Positions 25,849-34,001 of a stretch of DNA of 64,000 nucleotides are shown here, piece after piece. The DNA comes from Mycobacterium syngnathidarum. GTDB lineage: Bacteria > Actinomycetota > Actinomycetes > Mycobacteriales > Mycobacteriaceae. The stretch covers positions 62,001 through 126,000 of the forward strand of contig NZ_MLCL01000073.1 in NCBI RefSeq assembly GCF_001942625.1. The letters run 5' to 3'. Position 1 is the first letter of the stretch; every line of letters begins with the position of its first letter. The notes under the pieces were generated by a model. The model saw only the letters and a list, made by a program, of their open reading frames with translations, was not told the DNA's origin and did no database searches. The position numbers and the translations under genes are program-made.

Positions 25849-27239
25849 GTCAAGACACCGCCGCAATTCCTCACTCACGCTGGCGCATGCCGATCATCGG
25901 TGACCTTCTGACCGTCGACGTGAACAAGCCCTGCCAGAAGCTGGCAAAGGACATCACGGCCTACGACGGCATCCTCGAACAGCGCATCTTCGACCTCCCG
26001 GCGATCGTGGTCTCGCGCACCGATCTCGTCAACGAGATCAATGACGAAGCGTCGTGGGAAAAGCATGTCGGACACTCTCTGCGCGCACTGCGCCCGGTGG
26101 CAGGTGACGGTCTGTTCACCGCCTACAGCCATGAGCCGAACTGGCGGAAAGCGCACAACATCCTGACGCCGGCATTCAGCAAGAAAGCGATGACGGCTTA
26201 CCACTCGACGATGGTGTCAACCGTGCGAGAACTGGTCGATTCATGGAATGCCAAGCAGGGCCAGTGGATTGACATCGCCGCAGCAGGCAACCGGTTCACC
26301 ACCGAGGTCATCGGCCGCGCCGGCATCGGCCACTCGTTCAACCGTCTCGACGAAGTCAGCGATGATCCTTTCACCACCACCGTGCTGCGAGAGCTCCGCT
26401 ATGCGAATCGACGCACCGACGCAATACCGCTCTACACCAAGTTGTTCGGCAAAGCGCAGAGAAACCAGCACCTGCAAGACAAAGCGTGGCTGCGCTCGCA
26501 GATCTCCACCCTCATCGACGAGCGGAGAAATGCCGGGGCACCGGCCGGCGACGCGGACATCCTGGACTCCATGCTCACCACCCCCGACCCCGACACTGGA
26601 GAAACCCTCGATGACGCCAACATCATCAACCAGATCCTGACCCTGCTCGTAGCGGGCAGCGAAACATCGGCCAACGCGATCGGCTTCGCCCTTCACTATC
26701 TGGCCAACAACCCCGACATCGCCACCGCATGCCGAGCCGAGATCGACACCTACTGGCCCGACTCTGACATTCCTGACTGCGAATTCGGCGACATCGCACC
26801 GATGCGCTACCTGCGTCGCGTTGTCGACGAAACACTACGGCTGTGGCCGGTAGCGCCAGGCTATTTCCGACAGGCAAAGCATGACACAACAATCGGCGGC
26901 GAATACCACTTCAAAGCCGGGGATTGGGTCTTCGTGCTGCTCCTGGCCGCGCATCGAGATACCGCCGCGTGGGGGCCAGACGCCGCGCAATTCAACCCCG
27001 ATCGGTTTCTGGCCGAAAACCTCCGCGGTCTCCCGCCACGCATCTACAAACCATTCGGCACTGGCCCCCGAGCGTGCATCGGCCGCCAGTTCGCACTACA
27101 CGAAATCATGCTGACGCTGGCCGCCATACTGCATCAGTTCGAGCTTGAACCGGAACCAGGCTACGAACTCACAGCCAGTGAGACAATCACCATCAAGCCA
27201 GAAGGCCTGCGACTAAAGGTGAACGCCCGCAGTCGATAG
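25845..27239 (+). CDS. Cytochrome P450, CYP102-like haem domain
   Basis: A 464-residue P450 from ATG 25845 (ATGA overlap). Landmarks: I-helix LLVAGSETSANAIGFALHYL (about residues 262-281), K-helix ExxR in VVDETLRLWP, and the haem loop PFGTGPRACIGRQFALHE with Cys near residue 410. These resemble the haem domain of CYP102 (BM3-type) fatty-acid hydroxylases, but the reductase domain is absent, so external ferredoxin or reductase is needed. Ser replaces the usual Thr/His context at AGSETS. It ends a four-gene operon with XRE, ImmA-like and MAB_1171c-type genes; substrate unknown, a lipid is plausible. Confidence 0.88.
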   Translation: MSQDTAAIPHSRWRMPIIGDLLTVDVNKPCQKLAKDITAYDGILEQRIFDLPAIVVSRTDLVNEINDEASWEKHVGHSLRALRPVAGDGLFTAYSHEPNWRKAHNILTPAFSKKAMTAYHSTMVSTVRELVDSWNAKQGQWIDIAAAGNRFTTEVIGRAGIGHSFNRLDEVSDDPFTTTVLRELRYANRRTDAIPLYTKLFGKAQRNQHLQDKAWLRSQISTLIDERRNAGAPAGDADILDSMLTTPDPDTGETLDDANIINQILTLLVAGSETSANAIGFALHYLANNPDIATACRAEIDTYWPDSDIPDCEFGDIAPMRYLRRVVDETLRLWPVAPGYFRQAKHDTTIGGEYHFKAGDWVFVLLLAAHRDTAAWGPDAAQFNPDRFLAENLRGLPPRIYKPFGTGPRACIGRQFALHEIMLTLAAILHQFELEPEPGYELTASETITIKPEGLRLKVNARSR

Positions 27240-27427
27240 CAGGCAGGTTCGGTGTGGGCGTCCGCCAGCGGTGAAGTACTCCGGTGGGGTGAAGGGGCGC
27301 AGCAGCCGCGCGTACACCGGTTCGATTCCGGTCGCAGACTCCCCGCCGCGTCGCACCCCCGTGTCGTGTGGATTCTTGTAGATACTGGCCTTCCCTGCCC
27401 ACCTTCCTGCGAGCGAGGAGCGACGCC

Positions 27428-27658
27428 ATGGACCGCATCGGGTATCTGGACGGCCACCCTGATGTCCGGCACCTGGCGTTCGTCGACAAGCAGGGCAACA
27501 CACTGGTCGCTGTCGATGCGCATGTTGATCGGGAGTCCGGTGAGCGGGTGGCGGTGTGCCAGAACTGCGCCTGGGTCGAACGCGGTAACGATCGCGATCA
27601 AGTTGATGCTGCCGCCACCGCACACTTTGACGAACACCGCGCCCAGCTTGGCCTGTAA
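27428..27658 (+). CDS. Small unknown protein
   Basis: A 76-residue acidic protein from ATG 27428 with GGAG upstream. It contains CQNCAWVERG, a single CxxC, and a HFDEHRAQ C-terminus. No family recognised. It sits between the P450 and tRNA-Thr, within the tRNA island. Confidence 0.6.
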   Translation: MDRIGYLDGHPDVRHLAFVDKQGNTLVAVDAHVDRESGERVAVCQNCAWVERGNDRDQVDAAATAHFDEHRAQLGL

Positions 27659-27683
27659 CCGTTCCGGCTTACTCGCCGGACCC

Positions 27684-27760
27684 GCCCCCATAGCTCAGTC
27701 GGCCAGAGCGGCTCACTCGTAATGAGCAGGTCACCGGTTCGATTCCGGTTGGGGGCTCCA
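27684..27760 (+). tRNA. tRNA-Thr (anticodon CGT)
   Basis: Acceptor GCCCCCA/TGGGGGC, anticodon stem GCTCA/TGAGC with loop CTCGTAA, T arm ACCGG-TTCGATT-CCGGT, discriminator T and encoded CCA. Confidence 0.9.
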
Positions 27761-27870
27761 GGACTGCGCACGTCCGCGCCGCGTAGCGCAGGGAAAGCCT
27801 CGCGCACCTACCTTCTCGCGTGATCGAGGTCGCCCCCCCGTCGACCTCGCCGGTGAAAAGGAAAACGGCG

Positions 27871-28083
27871 ATGTTTGTATGCGAGTTCCAGAAGATCCGC
27901 AGCGGTGAGTATTTCGGACGCTCCGAGCATCCCGACCGCACTACAGCCGAGCAACACGCGACCGCTGAACTCGCACTGCTCGGCGAAGATCCAGCCGACG
28001 TCATGCTTGCGGTCGCGGCTGCCGGCTTCGGATGCGCAGACACCCGCGGCGACGGGTATGGGGTGCGGATCTTCGAGGAGTGA
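27871..28083 (+). CDS. Small unknown protein
   Basis: A 70-residue protein from ATG 27871 with AAAAGGAAAA upstream; GTG 27820 is a less likely start. Composition is acidic with a mixed alpha/beta pattern (VMLAVAAAGFGCADTRGDGYG). No family recognised. It lies between tRNA-Thr and tRNA-Pro. Confidence 0.55.
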   Translation: MFVCEFQKIRSGEYFGRSEHPDRTTAEQHATAELALLGEDPADVMLAVAAAGFGCADTRGDGYGVRIFEE

Positions 28084-28116
28084 CCCGGCTCGGTGTGGCA
28101 TGTCCGGTGCCGCACC

Positions 28117-28190
28117 CGGAATATGGCGCAGTTTGGCAGCGCGCCTCGTTCGGGACGAAGCGCTCGTGGGTTCGAATACCACTATCCCGA
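28117..28190 (+). tRNA. tRNA-Pro (anticodon CGG)
   Basis: D arm GCGC-AGTTTGGCA-GCGC and anticodon loop TTCGGGA are those of bacterial tRNA-Pro. Acceptor CGGAATA/TATCCCG has one A-C mismatch, the anticodon stem one C-A and the T stem one G-A. Confidence 0.82.
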
Positions 28191-28222
28191 CGCAGATTGC
28201 ATCTAGGCGCAATCTCGATTTT

Positions 28223-28308
28223 GGAGACGTGGCAGAGTGGCGAATGCAGCGCCTTGCTACGGCGTAGTCGGCAGATGCCGGCCGCGGGTTCGAGTCCCGC
28301 CGTCTCCG
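28223..28308 (+). tRNA. tRNA-Ser (anticodon GCT)
   Basis: Acceptor GGAGACG/CGTCTCC, anticodon stem GCGCC/GGCGT with loop TTGCTAC, long variable arm, T arm GCGGG-TTCGAGT-CCCGC, discriminator G. Last tRNA of the array. Confidence 0.9.
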
Positions 28309-28456
28309 CTCCGCATCACACACTGTGCAGCTCCCTGCCGCTCTAGATCCCAGCGTGACGCGCGCCCAAGCTCATTGCCCCGCAGGGTCTCCCGGGTACA
28401 TCGGCGAACCGCTTGGGCACAGGTTCCCCGGTCACATTGGATTCGACTCGGGGATT

Positions 28457-28780
28457 TCATCGTGGACCTCCCTGTCCCCGCGGTTCAGCTGTCGAGTGCC
28501 CTGCGAGTTCAGCCCGCTTGCGGCGGATCAGCGCGCGGGACTGCTCTCCCATGTAGTTGATCGGAACGGCACCGAGCCGAATCGCCAACTCCCGCTTGGT
28601 GTCCGTCACGTCGTAGTGCGAAATCGCCGTCCCCGGCTTCTGGTGCCAGGATCGGCGCAGTCCGAGCCGGTCGGCGAAGGCGTGCAGTTCCTCGTCGGTA
28701 TCGGCCAAGAGGTGCGACCACCTGGCGTTAAGGCGGCCGACTCGGGCCGGCATCCTCATGTCGTCGACGTATACGGTCAT
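28457..28780 (-). CDS. DUF4031 domain protein
   Basis: A 107-residue protein from ATG 28780. TVYVDDMRMPARVGRLNARW, then DEELHAFADRLGL and DVTDTKRELAIRLGA, are the conserved blocks of DUF4031, a small family common in actinobacterial phages and mobile elements. The start codon lies in an ATGA overlap with a 42-codon ORF upstream, so the two are probably co-translated. Function unknown. Confidence 0.8.
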   Translation of the reverse strand: MTVYVDDMRMPARVGRLNARWSHLLADTDEELHAFADRLGLRRSWHQKPGTAISHYDVTDTKRELAIRLGAVPINYMGEQSRALIRRKRAELAGHSTAEPRGQGGPR

Positions 28781-28905
28781 CGCTGCGGCGCTTTCACCAT
28801 GTCAGCGAAGTCGTCGGCTGCGGGTCCCGATACCTGCGCGTCTTTCGTAGTGCCGGCGGCAAGCACCTGTCCCAGCCGATCCTCGTATGGCGTGTGGATG
28901 GTCAT
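28777..28905 (-). CDS. Small ORF coupled to the DUF4031 gene
   Basis: A 42-residue ORF from ATG 28905 (MTIHTPYEDRLGQVLAAGTT at the start) whose stop codon overlaps the DUF4031 start in ATGA. The coupling and balanced composition argue that it is real. No family recognised. Confidence 0.45.
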   Translation of the reverse strand: MTIHTPYEDRLGQVLAAGTTKDAQVSGPAADDFADMVKAPQR

Positions 28906-29014
28906 GCCGGTGAGTCTCGCTCCATTGCGGACGGGCACCTAATGGCAGGCGCCGACACGCGGACCAGGGGAGTTCAGGTGTCGCTACGCCGGAAGGCGTG
29001 AGCTGCGATCAGGG

Positions 29015-29251
29015 TCAAGCCAGTACCTGTAGAACCACAACTTCGTCATCGGCATAGTCCCAATCGACCGGTGATCCTGTGACGAGGTCGCGCAGGTTCC
29101 AGCGGCCGGTGAATCGGCGAGCGGCGTTGTACTTCAGTGCCTGATCCAGCGAGTCCCAGTGGTCCCACTCGTCATCCTTGAGTGCGACGACGTAACAGAA
29201 CGTATCGGGATCGGCGGTGGCCGGGTCGATGATCGAATGAGGAATGTCCAT
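29015..29251 (-). CDS. Small unknown acidic protein
   Basis: A 78-residue acidic protein from ATG 29251 with tryptophan-rich DDEWDHWDSLDQALKYNAAR. No family recognised. It follows the 63-aa gene by 5 nt on the same strand, so they form a small operon. Confidence 0.5.
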   Translation of the reverse strand: MDIPHSIIDPATADPDTFCYVVALKDDEWDHWDSLDQALKYNAARRFTGRWNLRDLVTGSPVDWDYADDEVVVLQVLA

Positions 29252-29256
29252 GTCCG

Positions 29257-29448
29257 CTACAGTCCCCCGAGCTCGTGCTTGGCTTCGGCGATGAACTCCT
29301 CGTCTGCGTGAGCGCAGCTATCGTAGTCGGACAATTCGCTGTCGTCGGGGCCGTAGACCGTCACGGTGTCCGAGGATTCGGAATCACCGTGATCGTCGAT
29401 CTCCAGTCGGTACGTCACACTCTGATGGTCGAAATGGACCGTTCTCAC
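29257..29448 (-). CDS. Small unknown acidic protein
   Basis: A 63-residue protein from GTG 29448, chosen because GGAGG lies about 7 nt upstream; longer in-frame starts to 29,616 give an arginine-rich lead that looks non-coding. Sequence is acidic and strand-like (HQSVTYRLEIDDHGDSESSD). No family recognised. Confidence 0.5.
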   Translation of the reverse strand: MRTVHFDHQSVTYRLEIDDHGDSESSDTVTVYGPDDSELSDYDSCAHADEEFIAEAKHELGGL

Positions 29449-29648
29449 GATGGCGCCTCCGGATCGTTTGGATGTCGCGAGGCAACGCTGCTTCAGTTTC
29501 CGCAGCGCCAGCGAGCGCGGCGCGACGAGAAAGTGCCGTGACTGCTCATCCGAACGCGTCACCGACGAGTACAGGAGTGCTGCGCCCCATGCTCCCGGAT
29601 TCCGCGCCACGGGCACGCAGCCTGCGCGGCATCTGCCACCCTGCCGGC

Positions 29649-29864
29649 ATGAACTACGAAATCCAGATCCAGGTCGCCGATGACATCAACGCGCTGGGCG
29701 CGTTCTGTAGCGTTCACCAGGCCGCCGATGCCGCGCATACAGAGGCATCGCACTTCGGCGGTCTGAATCGATCTCGCTCCGCCCTGCGGGAGGCCATTGA
29801 GGCCGGGGACAAGGTGGTTGAGCTTCGCCCGGCAGGGCCGTACATTGCCGTGCTCATCGCCTGA
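29649..29864 (+). CDS. Small unknown protein
   Basis: A 71-residue protein from ATG 29649 (MNYEIQIQVADDINALGAFC at the start), alpha/beta in character and free of the arginine bias of shadow frames. It is divergent from the 29,257-29,448 gene. No family recognised. Confidence 0.5.
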   Translation: MNYEIQIQVADDINALGAFCSVHQAADAAHTEASHFGGLNRSRSALREAIEAGDKVVELRPAGPYIAVLIA

Positions 29865-29932
29865 GCGCGGTCAGCGATCCCAACCGGGCGACCCATAGGA
29901 CCTCGGCACCCCATCGAGTATCGTTCGAAAAC

Positions 29933-30284
29933 ATGTTCGATGACCTGGATCGCTGGGCGACAACCGACGACTACCCCACGCTGTACAGAGTGGACAGACC
30001 CGTATGGGTTCACTTCCAGACTCTGTTCCCCGATCTTGGTCGGCGCCTGACGGGGGTCCCGATGTGGGTGAGAAGCGGCGGTCTCCGGATCGAACCGTGG
30101 CAGCGAGGCCGCCAGGTGGCCTGGATGCGCCGATTTCGATGGCGGCTGGTTGGCCGCAGTCGCCGTTCCCGTCTCCAGCGGGAACGGCATATCGAAACTC
30201 AACATGCAGCTGTGGCTGGAGCCGGCACAGTTCAGCGCTACGCCGCCCCCGGGATGGGTTGAGCCGCAGGAACACAGGACGTGA
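29933..30284 (+). pseudogene. Probable frameshifted small gene
   Basis: From ATG 29933 the frame begins like a genuine protein (MFDDLDRWATTDDYPTLYRV) but becomes arginine-rich after about residue 55. A different frame over 30,135-30,284 is convincing (GWLAAVAVPVSSGNGISKLN and PPPGWVEPQEHRT to a stop at 30,282) but has no start codon of its own. One gene of about 110 residues broken by an indel near 30,050-30,120 is the simplest explanation. Confidence 0.35.
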
Positions 30285-30346
30285 CAGCAGCTCTGCTGTC
30301 ACGTCCACCGCGCATTGCCCCAGCCCACCAGGACCACGCACCAGCG

Positions 30347-31312
30347 TCAGTCACTGAGAAGATTCAGGAGGTCAGCCAGGATCCGATCAGCCTTCGCCTC
30401 GATGTCGTCGAGGGTGGCGCTCACGCCGCTGAGTTTCTGAGCCGCGCGGTAACGAGCGGCGACCCCGCGCGAGAACATCGAAGGGTCCAATTCTGGAACC
30501 TGCGGCGGTTCCGGTGCCTCGTCTTCTGGGTCCAGCGTCGGTGTGGGTCGGTTAACCGGACGGTGCGCGACAGGCGCGCCCGCCAGATGAGTGGCAACGA
30601 TGTGAGCGATCGACGGCGCGCTCAGTGGAACATCCAGAATCGGAGTCGTGCCCCATCTGTCGATGGGGGTCACGAGCGGCAGCGACGGCGGTGCTTGCCC
30701 TGTAGCAGGTACCGATTCGCCTCGAAAGAAGGCCGCCAGAAACCGAGGATTGGACAGGCGGTGCTGAATGCTCCTGATCCGCACCCAGTTCCGATGGATG
30801 CCCACGGCTGAGACCCCGAGATGCACCAGATCATCCGGGGTGGAAAGCAGTTCGCCGTTCTGTTCACGGACAAAGATCCGGTGCCCAGACTGGTCGCTGC
30901 ACACATCACCGATCCGCAGTGCTCCGATTCTCGTCGCGGGCAACCCCGCAGCTGCCAGAACAAGTAGAAGTGCGTCCCGGCTGGCGAACAGCGCTGTCGG
31001 CCAGCCTTCGTCCGGCAGTCTGGTGATAGCTCCGGCCGCAGCAATGGCACGTTCCCGCAACTGGTCGCGGCGGTGGTCATAGATCAACTGTCGCACCGCC
31101 TCGGCTCGCCCCGGCGTGGGCAGCCCGGCGCGCGCGTGGATTGCGTTGACCACCCCCACTCGGCGGCGCTGGGTGGCTTGACTCGCGGGGGTGGCGGCGA
31201 CGAACTTCGCCAGTGTCAACGGATCTGTAGGCAGCGGCGTACGTCCCGAGGCGGTGCACCAGTCGCAGAACAGCTGCCATACGGCGCGTTCCCGCGGCCC
31301 GACCCCCGTCAT
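30347..31312 (-). CDS. Recombinase-partner protein lacking catalytic residues
   Basis: A 321-residue protein starting in an ATGA overlap with the integrase gene. The N-terminal 150 residues resemble a tyrosine-recombinase core-binding domain and the start of the catalytic fold (QLFCDWCTASGRTPLPTDP, LVLAAAGLPATRIGALRIGDV). The Arg, HxxR and Tyr residues are not visible afterwards. Tail residues are proline-rich and then coiled coil (DDIEAKADRILADLLNLL). It is likely an accessory partner of the adjacent integrase; a decayed enzyme is the alternative. Confidence 0.6.
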   Translation of the reverse strand: MTGVGPRERAVWQLFCDWCTASGRTPLPTDPLTLAKFVAATPASQATQRRRVGVVNAIHARAGLPTPGRAEAVRQLIYDHRRDQLRERAIAAAGAITRLPDEGWPTALFASRDALLLVLAAAGLPATRIGALRIGDVCSDQSGHRIFVREQNGELLSTPDDLVHLGVSAVGIHRNWVRIRSIQHRLSNPRFLAAFFRGESVPATGQAPPSLPLVTPIDRWGTTPILDVPLSAPSIAHIVATHLAGAPVAHRPVNRPTPTLDPEDEAPEPPQVPELDPSMFSRGVAARYRAAQKLSGVSATLDDIEAKADRILADLLNLLSD

Positions 31313-32448
31313 AGCCCAAGGGACGTGACAGCATTGCCGATCAGCGGAGCTTCTTCGCGGGCGTAGCGCTCGACCATCGCGGGGCTCCGGTGCTGCGTCT
31401 GGCGCATGATCGCGTGAGCGTCAGCGCCGTTGCGGAAGGCCTGCGTCACGAATCCAGCACGGAGGCTGTGCGCCCCGAGTCTGGTCACCGCCGCCGCGGA
31501 GTATCCGGCCCGCTCAGCGCGCCGGCGGATCGCGGCATGCACTGCGGCGCCGGACATAGGCGCCGTCGACAGGTTGGCAGTGCGCCCCACCGTACGGAAA
31601 ATCGCTCGACTCGAATCGATCCCGGGGACAGTGCGACCTCGGCACAGGTGCTCGCTAAGCACGCCGCCATCGTCAGAGACCAGCGCAATCACTGCGGGGC
31701 GTCCTCCCCTGTCGAAGGCTGCAACCACCTGTGCCCACCGCGCGTACGCACACGGAGGGCAACGGTCAGGCAGCTCGGCACGCGGCAGTGCGTGCACGGT
31801 TCCAAGTCCTTCTTGATCGGTTTTGGACCGCCGGATGTGGATGTGGATCCCATCGAGCGGATGTAACTCGACGTCTGATCCCCGCAGGTCAACCAGCTCG
31901 CTGCGCCGAAACGCACCGGCGAATCCCATCAGCAGGAGCGCCGAGTCGCGCCGCTCCGCTACTGCGTCGGCCCAGCTGCCGACTTGGTCGCGGGCGGCGG
32001 CGACAATCGCCAGCACATCATCGGTGAGCAGCGGCGCCCGCGGCTTGCGGGGACGGTCCCCGGCGGCGGCATATTCGCGCCGTATGCCCGCCAGGGTGGT
32101 CCGCACCATCTCATGGTGGGTGGGCGCGAACTCTATTCCGCTCCGGCGATGTCGGTCGGTGATCGCCGCCACCCACTTGATCAAGGTCGTTGGCGCATAG
32201 GCACGTTGGCCGTCCGAGGTCAACGTGTCGGCAGCATCCACCAGGTACGCGGCCACCACCGCGGGGTGTGCAGGCAGCGCCTGATGTCCTTGCGCAGCAC
32301 ACCAGCGTTCGAACCTGCTCCAGGAACTGTCGTAGGTTCGGCGGGTTCCTGGCGACTGGGCACCGGAGGCAGCGCGCAGGATCCGTTCGCGCACACCACG
32401 GTCCAGCCCGGCCACAGGGCCGGGATCGGGGACAGCCGGTGTGGACAC
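31309..32448 (-). CDS. Tyrosine recombinase/integrase
   Basis: A 379-residue integrase. Core-binding domain at about residues 35-130 (TRRTYDSSWSRFERWCAAQG) and catalytic residues in FAGAFRRSELVDLRG (Arg I), GAHSLRAGFVTQA (HxLR) and MRQTQHRSPAMVERYAR (His and Tyr). It and the next gene overlap by four bases. This pair is the best candidate for mobilising the tRNA-array region upstream; no attachment repeat was identified by eye. Confidence 0.85.
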   Translation of the reverse strand: MSTPAVPDPGPVAGLDRGVRERILRAASGAQSPGTRRTYDSSWSRFERWCAAQGHQALPAHPAVVAAYLVDAADTLTSDGQRAYAPTTLIKWVAAITDRHRRSGIEFAPTHHEMVRTTLAGIRREYAAAGDRPRKPRAPLLTDDVLAIVAAARDQVGSWADAVAERRDSALLLMGFAGAFRRSELVDLRGSDVELHPLDGIHIHIRRSKTDQEGLGTVHALPRAELPDRCPPCAYARWAQVVAAFDRGGRPAVIALVSDDGGVLSEHLCRGRTVPGIDSSRAIFRTVGRTANLSTAPMSGAAVHAAIRRRAERAGYSAAAVTRLGAHSLRAGFVTQAFRNGADAHAIMRQTQHRSPAMVERYAREEAPLIGNAVTSLGL

Positions 32449-32800
32449 GGCCGCAGCCTAACCTCGCCGATCGACAGGTTGCCAGACGTACCTGCGCAAT
32501 TCAGCGCTGGTTGACGGTTCGTGAGCCAGGGTAACTGGTGGTTTCGCTGTCAAAACCCGCTGTGACCGAATGCCGCGTTGGCGGCGCTGACAGCCTCGAT
32601 CGAAGCGCATCCGCTGCTCATCCAGTCCTCCCCGATGTCGTGTGAGGGGTGGGACTTTGCCGCTGCGATCCAGCTGCGCGGGCACAGGGCGCGGATGGGC
32701 AGACGCCACACGGCTGCGCGTTCAGAGTGTGCTTCGCCCCGTCCACCGACACTTTCGGCGTTGACGCGCGTTGTCATTGGCGCCTGCTAAGCATGGATCT
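32449..32800. other. Intergenic stretch without a convincing gene
   Basis: About 350 bases between the integrase start and the GNAT gene. Short open frames on both strands are arginine- or proline-rich and show no supporting start signals. An attachment site of the integrase could lie here, but I found no matching repeat elsewhere in the window. Confidence 0.5.
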
Positions 32801-33772
32801 GTGGGGACAACATTCCAGGTGCGCGAGGCATCTCCAGGTGACAACGAGCGGGCGATCGGGCTGATCGAGCGGTATGTCGGTATCGATTATCCGTGGCCAG
32901 AGCGGTTGGGCTCCGGGTCGAGCGCCCACGAGTGGCTTTCTCTGGTGGCGACCGACAGCCGCGGCGTCGTGTGTGGCGTCATCGGTGTTGGCCAGCCCAC
33001 GGATAAAAACCTGCATGTCCTGCACCAGAAAGGGGGGCCGGCCTTCGATCCGGCGAAGGTCCCTTGGTGGAAGATCTATGTTCTAGCCGTGGATGAGGGC
33101 CATCGCGGCAGTGGAATCGGACGAGCCCTGCTAGATGCCACTGTTCGCCGGATGCCACGCAAATACGTTGGCCTGTACGGCAACGTCGAGCTGACTCGCA
33201 CGGACTCCATTCAGTGGTATCGGCGTCAGGGGTTCTACATCAGCCCGATGTCCGGGCTAACAAGCACGCAACGCCCCCAGGACACCGACACGGTCGGCGT
33301 CGCCCCCTCGAAAGGTGAAGTAATCTTCCGCGGCTACCGCCAAACTCTCGAGGACCATCTCGCAGGTCGAGCACCTGCAGAGTGGGAACGCCGTATCGCC
33401 ACAGCTGAGTTCATCCGCCAGAACAAGCAGCGTGAGAAGGCGGCGCTGGACCTCGGATATCGGCTTTATGCACGGCGGATCGCTGAAAACTCTGATGCCC
33501 AAAGCTGTGTGCATGCCAGCATGGGACCCCGCAACCTCTCGGTGTTCGGCTGGGACCCCAACCACATGCGTGTCTGTTGGGAGTGCGTAGGCCCGCACAC
33601 CCAGAACATCAAGGGCTACGACGCTGACACCCTCTGCGACGGATGCGGTCGACACGACCGCGACACCCGGGTTTCCTGGGCGACCGATGACGACCAGCTA
33701 CTTGTGGTGTTCGCCGGCCTGTGCCTGTCATGTCGACGTGGCGATGTCCCGGGAGTGTCCACCCGATCGTAA
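32801..33772 (+). CDS. GNAT acetyltransferase with C-terminal zinc-ribbon domain
   Basis: About 323 residues from GTG 32801 (TTG 32771 would add ten). Residues 5-150 are a GNAT domain: VLAVDEGHRGSGIGRALLDATV is the acetyl-CoA pyrophosphate loop (Q/RxxGxG/A), and WYRRQGFYIS the closing motif. The C-terminal half has a helical stretch and then four cysteine/histidine clusters (VCWECVGPH, LCDGCGRH, LCLSCRRGD), probably a zinc ribbon. The fusion suggests acetylation of a nucleic-acid or protein target bound by the ribbon; tRNA or aminoacyl substrates are conceivable near the tRNA array but unproven. Confidence 0.75.
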   Translation: MGTTFQVREASPGDNERAIGLIERYVGIDYPWPERLGSGSSAHEWLSLVATDSRGVVCGVIGVGQPTDKNLHVLHQKGGPAFDPAKVPWWKIYVLAVDEGHRGSGIGRALLDATVRRMPRKYVGLYGNVELTRTDSIQWYRRQGFYISPMSGLTSTQRPQDTDTVGVAPSKGEVIFRGYRQTLEDHLAGRAPAEWERRIATAEFIRQNKQREKAALDLGYRLYARRIAENSDAQSCVHASMGPRNLSVFGWDPNHMRVCWECVGPHTQNIKGYDADTLCDGCGRHDRDTRVSWATDDDQLLVVFAGLCLSCRRGDVPGVSTRS

Positions 33773-34001
33773 GTACCGTCGACGCCTGACACTCCGCCAT
33801 TTGGCGCCACTATGGCGGATCTCTCCCCCGTCGAACGCAGCGTATCCACATGAAAGGACGCTGTCGGTCAGCCTCGCCGGAGCGGGTGCCGAAGGACAAC
33901 CGGTAACACGGAACCGCACAACTCATCGATCAGCGACGCCGAGTCGCGGCCGCCGCATAGGCTCATCGGACGCACGCGTTCGACGGACAGGGGGCACACA
34001 G

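Noticed and set aside
25845..27239. Full BM3-type self-sufficient P450
   Set aside because: The reductase domain is absent; the protein ends after the haem domain.
27285..27352. Possible further tRNA (perfect T arm ACCGG-TTCGATT-CCGGT)
   Set aside because: No acceptable anticodon stem-loop; acceptor pairs only partly. Likely a tRNA relic at most.
28325..28942. 205-codon plus-strand frame
   Set aside because: Opposite DUF4031, whose conserved blocks are on the reverse strand.
21229..33772. Prophage or conjugative element
   Set aside because: No structural, terminase, relaxase or type IV secretion genes are present; only integrase-type recombinases.
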